A stretch of 64,000 nt of DNA from Lentilactobacillus senioris DSM 24302 = JCM 17472 (GTDB lineage: Bacteria; Bacillota; Bacilli; Lactobacillales; Lactobacillaceae): assembly GCF_001436555.1 (NCBI RefSeq), contig NZ_AYZR01000004.1:62001-126000 (forward strand). Direction: 5' to 3'. The notes under the pieces are model-generated. The model made no database searches. It saw only the letters and a program-made list of their open reading frames with translations, and was not told where the DNA came from. Each line of letters begins with the position of its first letter. Position 1 is the first letter of the stretch. This document shows, piece by piece, positions 17,002 through 25,875 of the stretch. The position numbers and the translations under genes were made by a program.

Positions 17002-17943
17002 TTATTTGGTAACAACAGTTGCATCACCATTTGCCAGGAAGCCAGAGATATTATCCAAAGAAGTAATGACTGCCTGAGCATCATCTTTGTTTTGAACGAA
17101 ATCAATTGCGGCTTGCACTTTTGGCAACATGCTCCCCTTAGCGAATTGATCTTCTTGAATATATTGATTTAACTCATCAATTGTAACATGGCTTAAGGCC
17201 TTTTGATTTGGTTTATTAAAGTTAACGAAAACATGATCAACAGCCGTTAAGATGATTAATAAATCCGCATCAATTTGTTCTGCCAATTTTTCAGAAGCAA
17301 AGTCTTTATCAATTACCGCTTCTCGGCCAGCTAAATGATTACCCTCTTTAACTACCGGAATCCCACCGCCACCAACTGACACTGGAATTACGTTGTTGGC
17401 TACTAACGTGTCTACCACTTCTGATTCAACAACGTTAATTGGTTTAGGTGATGGGACCACCCGCCGGTAACCCCGACCTGCGTCTTCTACAAACGTGTAA
17501 TCTGGATTTTCTTGCCGTTGCTTAGTAACTTCTTCTTCAGTATAAAACGGACCGATGGGTTTAGTTGGGTTAGTAAAGGCTGAGTCATTTTCACTAACTT
17601 CCACTTGAGTTACAACAGTAGCCACTGTTTTACTTAAATTATTATTACGTAATTCTTCATCTAAGGCATTTTGGAGCCAATAACCAATGCTTCCTTGCGT
17701 CATTGCTACTGCCGTATCAATTGGCATAGCTGGGTTAGTATCGGTGCTTCCCGCAGCTTGTTGTAATAATAAATTACCTACTTGAGGGCCATTACCATGA
17801 GAGACAATCAATTCATCGCCGTTTTTAACAAATTCAACTAAATATTTAGCTGTATTTTTTAATGCTTGTTGTTGAGCAGCTGCCGATGCATCTTTGGATA
17901 AAATTGCATTTCCGCCTAGTGCCACTACAATTCTTCTTGCCAT
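17002..17943 (-). CDS. arcC: Carbamate kinase (AgDI pathway)
   Basis: This cytoplasmic kinase transfers the phosphate of carbamoyl phosphate to ADP, giving ATP, CO2 and ammonia. It is the energy-yielding last step of the AgDI route. At 313 residues it has the family length. Visible motifs are [10 protein letters not shown] at the N-terminus, [13 protein letters not shown] (about 44-56), the [10 protein letters not shown] glycine loop (about 192-201) and [14 protein letters not shown]. It lies between aguA and aguA2 in the operon, and is called aguC in AgDI clusters. The ATG follows GGAGGAAATAAAAA. No arginine deiminase genes are in the window. Confidence 0.95.
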   Translation of the reverse strand: MARRIVVALGGNAILSKDASAAAQQQALKNTAKYLVEFVKNGDELIVSHGNGPQVGNLLLQQAAGSTDTNPAMPIDTAVAMTQGSIGYWLQNALDEELRNNNLSKTVATVVTQVEVSENDSAFTNPTKPIGPFYTEEEVTKQRQENPDYTFVEDAGRGYRRVVPSPKPINVVESEVVDTLVANNVIPVSVGGGGIPVVKEGNHLAGREAVIDKDFASEKLAEQIDADLLIILTAVDHVFVNFNKPNQKALSHVTIDELNQYIQEDQFAKGSMLPKVQAAIDFVQNKDDAQAVITSLDNISGFLANGDATVVTK

Positions 17944-18005
17944 TTTTTATTTCCTCCACCCGGTTAAGATTAGTGGACCAAAACAGAAGTCCTGGCCCAC
18001 CTAGT

Positions 18006-19106
18006 TTACTTATTACCTTCTGGAACTTGTTGAGTAATGCAGTGAATGTTACCGCCACCTAAGAGAATTTCGCGAGCATAAACACCCACAATTTCACGGT
18101 CTGGGTACAATTCAGCCAATGTTTCTTTAGCCTTTTCATCCATTGGGTCGCCAAATTGAGGAACAATGATGGCTCCGTTAGCGGTGTAATAGTTAACGTA
18201 ACTAGCAGCTAACCGGTCTCCTTCTTGACGAGGAAGCGTACCATCAACAGCGTCTACTCCTTCACTTTCTTCTTTGGTGATTTTAACAGGTGATGGAACG
18301 TAAAGCTTATCTACCTTAATTTTACGGCCCTTAGCATCAGTAGCATTTTCCAAAATTTCCAAATTTTCCTTAGAAATTTCGTATTGAGGGTCATTTTTAT
18401 CGTCGGTCCAGGCTAAAACTACTTCACCAGGTTTAACAAAGTTAGCAATGTTATCAACGTGGCCGTTAGTTTCATCAAGGTAAATCCCCTTCTTCAACCA
18501 AATGACTTTTTCTAGGTTCAAATGTTCTTTTAAGACGTTTTCAATTTGTTCTTTAGAAAGTTGTGGATTACGACCATCAGATAACAAACATTCTTCAGTA
18601 GTGATTAAAGTCCCTTCACCATCAACGTGAATTGAACCACCTTCTAATACGAAGTCATCCAACCGGTAACGATCAGTATGTTCTAATTCAGCCATCTTTT
18701 GGGCTACCCGATCGTCTTTATCCCATGGGAAGTATAAGCCATCAACCAAACCGCCCCAAGCATTAAAGGTCCAGTCTACTGCTCTAAGTTGACCTTGTTC
18801 GTTTTTAACAAACGTTGCCCCGCAATCACGAATCCATGAATCATCGTTAGAAAGTTCAATGACCTCTACTTCATCAGCTAACATGTGGCGAGCATTGTTA
18901 AATTGATCATCATTAACCCCAACGGTAACATGTTCATACTTAGAAATGGCTTTGGCCACTTCAGCAAATGTTTTTTGAGCTGGCTTACCACCATCACGCC
19001 AGTTATCTGGGCGTTGAGGCCAAAGCATATATACTCCACGGTGAGGTTCAAATTCGCCGGGCATTCTATATCCATCACGTTTTGGGGTACTATCAAGTGT
19101 TTTCAT
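18006..19106 (-). CDS. aguA: Agmatine deiminase
   Basis: This enzyme hydrolyses agmatine to N-carbamoylputrescine and ammonia, the first step of the AgDI pathway. It is 366 residues, the usual length. The guanidino-modifying catalytic set is complete: Asp94 (WIRDCG), Glu155 (LEGGS), His216 and Asp218 (NGHVDN), and the nucleophile Cys356 (GGGNIHC). It sits third in the operon, 62 bases before arcC and 12 bases after aguD. The ATG is preceded by AAGGAGAGATAGTT. It is the only catalytically competent agmatine deiminase of the two in this operon. Confidence 0.97.
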   Translation of the reverse strand: MKTLDSTPKRDGYRMPGEFEPHRGVYMLWPQRPDNWRDGGKPAQKTFAEVAKAISKYEHVTVGVNDDQFNNARHMLADEVEVIELSNDDSWIRDCGATFVKNEQGQLRAVDWTFNAWGGLVDGLYFPWDKDDRVAQKMAELEHTDRYRLDDFVLEGGSIHVDGEGTLITTEECLLSDGRNPQLSKEQIENVLKEHLNLEKVIWLKKGIYLDETNGHVDNIANFVKPGEVVLAWTDDKNDPQYEISKENLEILENATDAKGRKIKVDKLYVPSPVKITKEESEGVDAVDGTLPRQEGDRLAASYVNYYTANGAIIVPQFGDPMDEKAKETLAELYPDREIVGVYAREILLGGGNIHCITQQVPEGNK

Positions 19107-19118
19107 AACTATCTCTCC

Positions 19119-20507
19119 TTAATTTATATGATTAGCAACCGGTGTACCTACCTTGCTTTTATGCTCGGCATAACGAACAACAATTTCTCCAATGACTACC
19201 GTAATAATGACCCCAATCAAAATTGGCATTTTAGCTGAGATTTCTTCTTGGCTGCCATTTAGTGGAACTACCGTCAATACAATGGTTGCTATTAATAAAA
19301 CTTCTGGAATCCAAGTCATTAGTTGAATCATAAATTTATTACCAGGCACTTTAAATGGCCGTTCATGGTCAGGATCTGAATACCGAAGCTTAAGAAATGC
19401 CGGAAACATCATAGTGTAGGAAATCAGAAGGGCAACAACATTCAATGAGAAGAAGGCCCAGAAAATATCTTGGTTAGGAATAAATGGAGCGACTACCACT
19501 AAAATGGTACCAACAATTCCGTTTAAATAACCGGTTCCTACTGGCATCCCCTTGGCGTCTTCTTTACCAAAAATAGATGGTAAAACGTGGTCCTTAGCTG
19601 CGTAATCCGCAACATAGTTAACTCCTAATGCCCAGGAAACCATTTCTGAAGCTAAGATGTATAAGAACAACACACCAATCAAGATTACAAACCAGTTTAA
19701 GTTACCAACCAGTAAGATAAAACTATCGATTAATCCACTGGATGCTGACAATTTATCGGTTGGAATTGCTGCACTCATACCGAATGCTGCGATTAAATAG
19801 AAGAAAGCAATTAACGCACCACCATAAATAATCGCTTGTGGAATTTGTTTTTTAGGGTTATCCATATCATCCGCCATTGTGGCAACAACTTCAAATCCTA
19901 AAAAGTTAAATATAATTACAGACAGGTTGCTTAAACTTTTAACGTTTAATTGGGGAAGTAAGTTATGTAGCGAAAAGTCATTGGCGACTCCCTTGGTAAC
20001 TGCCACATAAATACCTAAGATAGCTAATGATGCAATCGTAAATATTTTAGCAAACGCTGCTAAATTCATAATCCATTTACTTTCAGATACTGGCTTGTTA
20101 CCCACAAATACCACTACCCAAACGAAAATCAATTGCACTATGATTGAAACAGCAGTACTTAAATGCAACCCAAAGATTTTTTCGGCAGTTTGGAAAAACA
20201 AAACTGCTAAACTGGCCATCCAAATTGGATAATTAATCCAGTAGAACCAAGCTAATCGGCCACCCCATCTGGCTCCGAAAGCTTGCTTTACCCAATCATA
20301 AAGGCCACCATCACCAGCATACGCAGTTCCCAACTCCGAGGAAATCAATCCATAAGGAAGAAAGAACAAGATTAGTAAAAAGATCCACCAAAAGAATTGT
20401 GACGTTCCAATTGCTGCCGCTGGAGCTGCTGATTCAACAACCAGAACTACTACTACCGCCATTAAAACTGCATCAAACAACCTGAACTTTTTTTTACCAT
20501 TTGTCAT
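19119..20507 (-). CDS. aguD: Agmatine/putrescine antiporter
   Basis: This is an APC-superfamily exchanger with about twelve hydrophobic segments that imports agmatine in exchange for putrescine. The Met at 20507 is preferred because GGGAGA stands 7 bases before it; the in-frame Met at 20522 has no ribosome binding site and overlaps this one. The length is then 462 residues. The N-terminal AVLMAVVVVLVVESAAPA and LPYGLISSELGTAY segments are typical of the family. It lies between ptcA and aguA, and that context gives the substrate pair. The regular export of a dicationic product fits the acid-resistance role of AgDI. Confidence 0.9.
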   Translation of the reverse strand: MTNGKKKFRLFDAVLMAVVVVLVVESAAPAAAIGTSQFFWWIFLLILFFLPYGLISSELGTAYAGDGGLYDWVKQAFGARWGGRLAWFYWINYPIWMASLAVLFFQTAEKIFGLHLSTAVSIIVQLIFVWVVVFVGNKPVSESKWIMNLAAFAKIFTIASLAILGIYVAVTKGVANDFSLHNLLPQLNVKSLSNLSVIIFNFLGFEVVATMADDMDNPKKQIPQAIIYGGALIAFFYLIAAFGMSAAIPTDKLSASSGLIDSFILLVGNLNWFVILIGVLFLYILASEMVSWALGVNYVADYAAKDHVLPSIFGKEDAKGMPVGTGYLNGIVGTILVVVAPFIPNQDIFWAFFSLNVVALLISYTMMFPAFLKLRYSDPDHERPFKVPGNKFMIQLMTWIPEVLLIATIVLTVVPLNGSQEEISAKMPILIGVIITVVIGEIVVRYAEHKSKVGTPVANHIN

Positions 20508-20550
20508 GATAGAGTCTCCCATCTATAAACCAAGAATTACAGGTATTAGA

Positions 20551-21582
20551 TTAGTTTTTACGGTTGTCAATTGCGTTTCTTAACATAATTTCTAATTCAG
20601 CATTGTACTTTTCAGCAACATTTTCAGAAGCATATTCTAATTCTGGGTTTAATAAGTAAACAAAGATTGCACGCATAGCAGTCTTACGGTTACCAGCTTC
20701 ATCCCAAACAATTGAGTAATCTGAATCAAGAACTTCGTCAGTTACTTCTTCACCACGAGTTGCTGGTAAGCAGTGCATAAATTTAGCATCTGGGGCAGCT
20801 TTAGCCATCATGTCAGCAGTTACTTGGTACTTAGGATAGAAGATTCCCATTCTTTCTTCCTTAGGCATTTCGGCATCGTATAATCCGTACCAAACATCGG
20901 TGTAAACAAAGTCAGCATCCTTCATTGCTTCGTCTTCATTTTCGGTCATGGTGACACTACCACCGTAACGTTTTGCATTTTCTTTACCAATAGCAACTAC
21001 ATCGTCTTTCATTTGGAAATCTTTAGGACCGTATTGAACAAAATCCATTCCCATCTTAGTAGTCATAAACATAGTAGAAACACAAACCTGAGTTGCATCA
21101 CCGACAAAGACGATCTTGCAATCACTTAACTTCTTGCCCTTTGGTAGGTGTTCAGTCATAGTAATAATGTCGCCAAGTTCTTGAGTAGGATGGTTGTAGT
21201 CACTCATGAAGTTAACCACTGGAACTTTAGCGTATTTAGCAACTTCAGCAACTGTCTTATGACGATCAGTCCGGGCACCAATAATATCTAGGATGCGGCC
21301 TAGGACTTGAGAAGTATCTTCGATAGTTTCATGACCACCAAGTTGAATTTGACCTGGGGCAAGGTATTGAGCATGACCACCTAATTCAGTCATAGCTGCT
21401 TCAGCAGATGTCCGAGTCCGAGTTGAACTTTGCTCGAAAATCATTCCCAAAGTTTTGTTAGCCAATAGTTGTGGGTAGTAACCGTTATTAATTGATTCTT
21501 TGATCTTCAAAGCCAAATCAATCATGTATTGAATTTCTTCTTGAGTGTATGTGTTAGTATCTACAAAGTCGCGTTTTGTCAT
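20551..21582 (-). CDS. ptcA: Putrescine carbamoyltransferase
   Basis: This enzyme phosphorolyses N-carbamoylputrescine to putrescine and carbamoyl phosphate, the second step of AgDI. It is also called aguB. The 343-residue protein has the transcarbamylase motifs SSTRTR (carbamoyl phosphate loop, about 52-57), NHPTQE (about 130-135) and [15 protein letters not shown] (about 270-284). The C-terminal extension with a helix after the [10 protein letters not shown] region matches putrescine-type rather than ornithine-type enzymes. It is the first gene of the operon, and the ATG follows AAAGGAGATTACCTATT. A near-cre site lies about 67-82 bases upstream of the start codon. Confidence 0.93.
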   Translation of the reverse strand: MTKRDFVDTNTYTQEEIQYMIDLALKIKESINNGYYPQLLANKTLGMIFEQSSTRTRTSAEAAMTELGGHAQYLAPGQIQLGGHETIEDTSQVLGRILDIIGARTDRHKTVAEVAKYAKVPVVNFMSDYNHPTQELGDIITMTEHLPKGKKLSDCKIVFVGDATQVCVSTMFMTTKMGMDFVQYGPKDFQMKDDVVAIGKENAKRYGGSVTMTENEDEAMKDADFVYTDVWYGLYDAEMPKEERMGIFYPKYQVTADMMAKAAPDAKFMHCLPATRGEEVTDEVLDSDYSIVWDEAGNRKTAMRAIFVYLLNPELEYASENVAEKYNAELEIMLRNAIDNRKN

Positions 21583-21648
21583 AATAGGTAATCTCCTTTT
21601 TGTCTTTGTTTTAATTTACAAACACATCATAAAAGACTAGCAATTATT

Positions 21649-21664
21649 TTAAAAGCGTTTTCAA
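21649..21664. promoter_or_regulatory. Near-cre site upstream of ptcA
   Basis: TTAAAAGCGTTTTCAA matches the cre consensus except for one position. Catabolite repression of AgDI operons is known in enterococci and L. brevis, so this position is functionally sensible. Confidence 0.6.
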
Positions 21665-21695
21665 AGCTATTGATACTGGGATTGAGGGAGATGAC

Positions 21696-21720
21696 ACGTG
21701 TTTCATTTCATGAAACATGT
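21696..21720. promoter_or_regulatory. 25-bp imperfect palindrome between ptcA and the MATE gene
   Basis: Arms ACGTGTTTCAT and ATGAAACATGT flank a 3-base centre, with one mismatch. It lies in the 306-base region between divergent units, 114 bases from the ptcA start and 169 bases from the MATE start. It looks like the operator of a dimeric regulator, perhaps AguR. Confidence 0.55.
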
Positions 21721-21888
21721 ACCACCATTACTAAATCCACTTCTGCTTGAACACTTGAAATTCATTCAATTATACATTGTGAAAGATATAATAATTTCGC
21801 TGACACAAATTATCATTTTACAGTTAGACACCTTTTTTAAAATCCAGTATGCTAGAAGAATCGAGAAAAAACAGGAGGTTTTTCCACC

Positions 21889-23220
21889 TTGGAAGAATTA
21901 TTTGAAAAAGCACCCATACGACAGGCCTACTTTAAGTTGGCAATGCCCGTCGTAATTAGTATGCTGGCCAGCATGATTTACAACCTAGCCGATACATATT
22001 TCGTGTCCTTAACCCAAAATACCGATTTAGTGGCTGGTGTCGCCATTTGTGCGCCTCTCTTTAATTTGATGATCGCTTTAGGCGATATTTTTGGATTAGG
22101 TGGCAGTGCCTACATTTCTAGACTCCTCGGGCAACATAAAATTGAATTAGCCCGCCACGTTAGTAGCTGGTGCTTTTACTTTGGTATTTTTAGTAGTATT
22201 GCAGTTGCCATTTTAATGTTGATCTTTGAACGACCAATCTTAATGTTAATGGGAGCTACCGCAAGTACTTATGCTTATGCTGCCCAATTTTATCGGATTT
22301 TCAACGTGGGAGCTGTCTTAGTAACCATGTCAATCATTCCCGGTAATTTAATGCGAACTGAAGGCCGTGCCCGTGAAACCATGGTGGCTACGGTATTAGG
22401 TATCGTAATTAACGTTATTTTTGACCCCTTATTTATTTTAGGATTTCATATGGGAGCCGCTGGAGCTGCCTTAGCCAACTTATTAGGCTACCTGCTCTCT
22501 GATGCTTTATTAGTAGTTTACATTATCAAACGCTGTCGGGTTATCACTGTTGATTGGCGTAAAATGAGTTTACAACGAGACTCTGTCTGGCAAGTATTAA
22601 TCATCGGAATTCCCGCTTCGGTAACCAATCTAATGATCAGCTACCAAACTGCCCTGTTCAATAACTACTTAGCCCGTTATGGTGCAGATCAGGTGGCCGC
22701 TTTAGGAATCGCCACGAAAGTTTCACAAGTGGTTAATGCCATCATGGTGGGCTTTGCCTTTGGCGCCCAACCATTAGTGGGTTACAACTACGGGGCTAAA
22801 AACCATAAACGGCTTCAGGCTATTATTCGATTTGATATTATTGTCGAAGTTCTCTGGTCCTTAGTTATGGCTTCTCTGATGATTTTAGTTGCTCCTTGGA
22901 TTGTAAGTCTCTTCTTAAAGAATCCTAATGTTATTCATTATGGAACTCAGTTACTTAGAATCTTGCTAGTAACCACTCCATTCGCCGGCGCTATCTTGGT
23001 TTATACCACCGTTTTTCAATCCACGGCTCAAGCTTTCAACGCATTAGTCATGTCCGTTTCCCGGCAGGGCGTTTTCTTCACTATCGCGATTGTGATTGGT
23101 AACTTATTATTTGGTTATAACGGAATTATTTGGTCCCAAGCAGTTGCTGACGTTTTGACGGCTGCCTTAGGTTGGTATTTATATCGCCGTCAAGTTCGCA
23201 AAGTAAATCAAGCATTATAA
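21889..23220 (+). CDS. MATE-family multidrug/Na+ (or H+) exporter
   Basis: This 443-residue membrane protein has about twelve hydrophobic segments in two related halves. Both halves show the MATE pattern, for example KLAMPVVISMLASMIYNLADTYFV-type sequence near residue 16 and a matching GIPASVTNLMISYQTALFNNYL stretch after residue 240. The start is TTG at 21889, 10 bases after AGGAGG. It exports cationic compounds at the cost of an ion gradient; the substrate is unknown. It is divergent from the AgDI operon and has its own terminator. Confidence 0.88.
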   Translation: MEELFEKAPIRQAYFKLAMPVVISMLASMIYNLADTYFVSLTQNTDLVAGVAICAPLFNLMIALGDIFGLGGSAYISRLLGQHKIELARHVSSWCFYFGIFSSIAVAILMLIFERPILMLMGATASTYAYAAQFYRIFNVGAVLVTMSIIPGNLMRTEGRARETMVATVLGIVINVIFDPLFILGFHMGAAGAALANLLGYLLSDALLVVYIIKRCRVITVDWRKMSLQRDSVWQVLIIGIPASVTNLMISYQTALFNNYLARYGADQVAALGIATKVSQVVNAIMVGFAFGAQPLVGYNYGAKNHKRLQAIIRFDIIVEVLWSLVMASLMILVAPWIVSLFLKNPNVIHYGTQLLRILLVTTPFAGAILVYTTVFQSTAQAFNALVMSVSRQGVFFTIAIVIGNLLFGYNGIIWSQAVADVLTAALGWYLYRRQVRKVNQAL

Positions 23221-23226
23221 ATTATA

Positions 23227-23261
23227 AAAAGGCAGACTACCCAAAAGGTAATCTGCCTTTT
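23227..23261. terminator. Intrinsic terminator, MATE/yfcC
   Basis: Arms AAAAGGCAGACTACC (23227-23241) and GGTAATCTGCCTTTT (23247-23261) pair with one mismatch around a 5-base loop. It lies between convergent genes. Confidence 0.85.
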
Positions 23262-24809
23262 CTAATTTACCATTACTTCGGCTACTAATAAGCCACCACC
23301 AAATACCAATAAGAATACTACTACCGGCCAAACAAATTTCAACCAATGAGAATATTTCATATCAAGCATTTGCAACGTTGCCATTACCAATCCGGTAGGA
23401 GCTAAGAAGAGCATTGCATATTGACCAAATTGATAGGCCGTCACTACCGCATACCGTGGAATATTTACCGTATCAGCTAATGGCGCCATAATTGGCATTG
23501 ATAATACTGCCAATCCTGAGGATGATGGAACAATAAACCCAAGAACGAAGAAGATTGCCAACATAACCAAGATGAAAGCTGGACCACTCATTTTGGCAAC
23601 TAATGACGAAGAGAAGTTCAGCATGGTATCTGAAATCATCCCGTTATTCAATACCAAGTTAATCCCCCGTGCTAAACCAATAATTAAGGATACCCCAACT
23701 AAACTCGAAGCTCCTTCCACAAAGGCATCTACTACTCCCTTTTCTCCCAAACCATTTGGTCCGGTAGCAGTTAAAAACATAATTATAATTGCAAAGAACA
23801 GAAATGATGAAGCCATGGTTGGGAACCACCAGCCCTGGCTCATAACGCCCCAGACCATGATGGGAAAGGTAACTACGAACAAGACTAGGATAATTTTCTT
23901 TCTTAAGGAAAATGTGCTTTCAATTACTTCGTTGTTACCAGGAACCACTGACCACATTTTGTCAAACGATTCATGGTCTTCATAAGAATACGAAAATTCT
24001 GGGTGAGCTTTAACCTTATTGCTATACCAATAAAGGTAAGTTACTACAAAGATGGTTCCGACAATACAACCAAAAACGCGCCACATCATCCCTTCAGTAA
24101 AATTAATCCCCGCAGCATTGGACGCAATTACAACAGAGAATGGATTAATAGTCGAAAACGCAGTTCCTACCGAACTAGCAAGAAAAATCGCTCCCACGCA
24201 GACTATCGAATCATATCCCATCGCTATAAAGATCGGAACCAGAATTGGATAAAAGGCCACCGCTTCTTCAATCCCACAAAGTGTGCCTCCCAAAACCATT
24301 AAAACGGCCACCAAGAAAATCAATAAAAATTCGTGTCCTTTTGTCTTTTTCGTCAAAGCTAACAGACCAGATTCAAACGCACCACTAGCTTTAACTACTC
24401 CAATCAAACCACCCAAAACAAAAATGAAAACCATAATATCCACGGCTTCAATTGTTCCGTTAACCATACTACCCGTAACTGCTCCTAGGCTTGCTGGACG
24501 CTGCTTCAACCGTTCATATGTATTCGGGATAGAAACGGCGTCTGTAATTCCGCCGCTTTTGAACTGACTGATTTTAATTTTAACCCCAAGTTTGTCCAAC
24601 TCTGCTTGGGTTGCAGGCAATTTTTCTACTTCACCGTGAGGTTTAGTTACCACCAGCTGAGAATTAGACTGATTATAAGTCAGCTTGGAATAGGAACCGG
24701 CAGGAACAATCCACGTTGCCATCACAGCCACAATGGTTAAAATAAACAGAATCACGAAAGCTCCTGGCATTTTCAACTTAAATCGTTTCTTCTTACCCGT
24801 TTTGGACAT
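23262..24809 (-). CDS. YfcC-family (DcuC superfamily) membrane carrier
   Basis: This is a 515-residue transporter of the YfcC group, in the C4-dicarboxylate/short-chain carrier superfamily. In lactic acid bacteria such proteins are annotated as basic amino acid or arginine/ornithine-type carriers (ArcD2-like). It has about twelve hydrophobic segments and starts with a basic N-terminus, KTGKKKRFKLKMPGAF. Two GIEEAVAFYPILVP-like and PSSSGLAVLSMPIMAPLADT re-entrant motifs occur in the middle and near the C-terminus. The gene is monocistronic with a near-cre site 25 bases upstream. A role next to AgDI in amino acid exchange is possible but unproved. Confidence 0.78.
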   Translation of the reverse strand: MSKTGKKKRFKLKMPGAFVILFILTIVAVMATWIVPAGSYSKLTYNQSNSQLVVTKPHGEVEKLPATQAELDKLGVKIKISQFKSGGITDAVSIPNTYERLKQRPASLGAVTGSMVNGTIEAVDIMVFIFVLGGLIGVVKASGAFESGLLALTKKTKGHEFLLIFLVAVLMVLGGTLCGIEEAVAFYPILVPIFIAMGYDSIVCVGAIFLASSVGTAFSTINPFSVVIASNAAGINFTEGMMWRVFGCIVGTIFVVTYLYWYSNKVKAHPEFSYSYEDHESFDKMWSVVPGNNEVIESTFSLRKKIILVLFVVTFPIMVWGVMSQGWWFPTMASSFLFFAIIIMFLTATGPNGLGEKGVVDAFVEGASSLVGVSLIIGLARGINLVLNNGMISDTMLNFSSSLVAKMSGPAFILVMLAIFFVLGFIVPSSSGLAVLSMPIMAPLADTVNIPRYAVVTAYQFGQYAMLFLAPTGLVMATLQMLDMKYSHWLKFVWPVVVFLLVFGGGLLVAEVMVN

Positions 24810-24833
24810 GGTTAAACACTCCTTCTCAAAATA

Positions 24834-24849
24834 ATTAAAGCGCTTTCAA
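24834..24849. promoter_or_regulatory. Near-cre site upstream of the yfcC-type gene
   Basis: ATTAAAGCGCTTTCAA, read on the other strand as TTGAAAGCGCTTTAAT, matches the cre consensus except for one position. It is 25 bases from the start codon and would block transcription if bound by CcpA. Confidence 0.6.
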
Positions 24850-24954
24850 TAATATTGAAAAATAATTGCGTTTCCACTTTAATTATATTATGTTTGTGCT
24901 TAAACACGCGTTAACTATTTATCAAACTCAATGTATTTTATTTATCATTAAAAA

Positions 24955-24984
24955 AGCGTCTCCCTGAACTATTTAGGAGACGCT
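24955..24984 (-). terminator. Terminator of the decayed oxidoreductase operon
   Basis: Arms AGCGTCTCC (24955-24963) and its complement (24976-24984) flank a 12-base loop and are followed on the minus strand by a T run. It still marks the 3' end of the broken arsR-oxidoreductase operon. Confidence 0.8.
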
Positions 24985-24992
24985 CGTTTTAT

Positions 24993-25372
24993 TTAGTTTG
25001 GCATTTCAATAACCACTTTACCAACGGTGTGGCCGGCATTAGAGTACTCAAATGCAGATTGAATTTGCGCTAATGGATAAGTTCGATCAATAATTGGTTT
25101 CACTTTACCAGCTTCAACTAACCGGGTCAATTCTCGTAACTACCTACAGCAACTACTTCACCAGCCATGTCATTTCCTAAAGTTACCGGATACTGAACGG
25201 TTCCAGGAGACAGCAACCCTACCGTCGCGAATTTCTGGTCCACTGGATTAATACTTGCCGCTGCTACCTTTACTAATAACTCATTGGGTTTAATCTTTGG
25301 AACAACTATTTCGGTCAATTGGGGAGTAGCTCGTTTATTTTTTGCCACAAAAGCCTGCATTGTTTTAGTCAT
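24993..25372 (-). pseudogene. NADP-dependent quinone oxidoreductase-like gene, internally deleted
   Basis: The N-terminal part reads from ATG at 25372 for about 75 residues of a zinc-independent alcohol dehydrogenase/quinone reductase (PNELLVKVAAASINPVDQK, then VTLGNDMAGEVVAVGS). The frame then hits a stop at 25127-25129. In another frame the C-terminus of the same family follows at once: ELTRLVEAGKVKPIIDRTYP, ending in HTVGKVVIEMPN and a stop at 24993. The usual 310 residues are reduced to about 125, so roughly 180 residues with the nucleotide-binding domain are gone and the junction is out of frame. It overlaps the end of the broken arsR gene by 8 bases, so the two were a coupled operon. 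Confidence 0.85.
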
Positions 25373-25708
25373 TACGATTATTAATCTCCTTTAAAGCGTC
25401 CAAGCTAGCAAGTAACTGCGTTAATTTTGCAAAATTAGTATGAATATCCGCAAAATAAAAGTTCATTGATCCTTCTTTACGCATAGTAACCAATTTTGAG
25501 TCCTTTAAAATTTTTAAGTGATGAGAAACTGCTGGTCGCTACAAATTTACCGCTTCAGTAATATCGCCCACCCTCAGCCCAGTTGTACAGCTGGTATCAC
25601 ATAGAGTTAGTAAAATATTTTGCCGGTTAACGTCCCCAAGGCTTCTAACATAGGTTGGCAGTCAGTAAAGGAATCTTTTAATTGCTGAACAGATTCTTGA
25701 TTGGCCAT
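25365..25708 (-). pseudogene. ArsR-family winged-helix regulator, broken by a frameshift and a stop
   Basis: From ATG at 25708 (after GGAGGACGATGATA) the frame reads MANQESVQQLKDSFTDCQP and so on for about 25 residues. It is then lost near a GGGG run. A second frame continues with NILLTLCDTS and GLRVGDITEAVNL, then an in-frame TAG, then RPAVSHHLKILKDSKLVTMR. Both pieces together give a complete ArsR-type HTH of about 113 residues. The stop falls at a place normally occupied by Ser in this helix (NLSRPAVSHH), so TAG probably arose from a Ser codon. Two independent lesions make sequencing error an unlikely explanation. It would have controlled the adjacent oxidoreductase. Confidence 0.8.
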
Positions 25709-25839
25709 TATCATCGTCCTCCTAAAATGTTGGTTCATCAGTTTAAACCAGTGATCCAAAATGCTGAACTCATCTTACGACTTCCTAGATTAGCAAACAA
25801 CCTTGAGAAAGAAATTCAAGACGGGTTTAAGCAAATAAA

Positions 25840-25869
25840 AAAGCCATAGCAGCTTTCCATTATGGCTTT
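25840..25869 (-). terminator. Terminator of the yfhO-type gene
   Basis: Arms AAAGCCATA (25840-25848) and TATGGCTTT (25861-25869) are followed on the minus strand by a T run (the plus-strand A run before 25840). Confidence 0.75.
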
Positions 25870-25875
25870 AAATAT

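Noticed and set aside
21698-21955. An open frame upstream of and overlapping the MATE gene.
   Set aside because: It starts inside a palindrome, lacks a ribosome binding site and overlaps the MATE gene in another frame.
25727-25849. A 40-codon plus-strand frame (LRLPRLANNLEKEI within it) between the broken arsR gene and the yfhO-type gene.
   Set aside because: There is no ribosome binding site, and the end runs into the terminator of the opposite gene. It is probably a chance frame.
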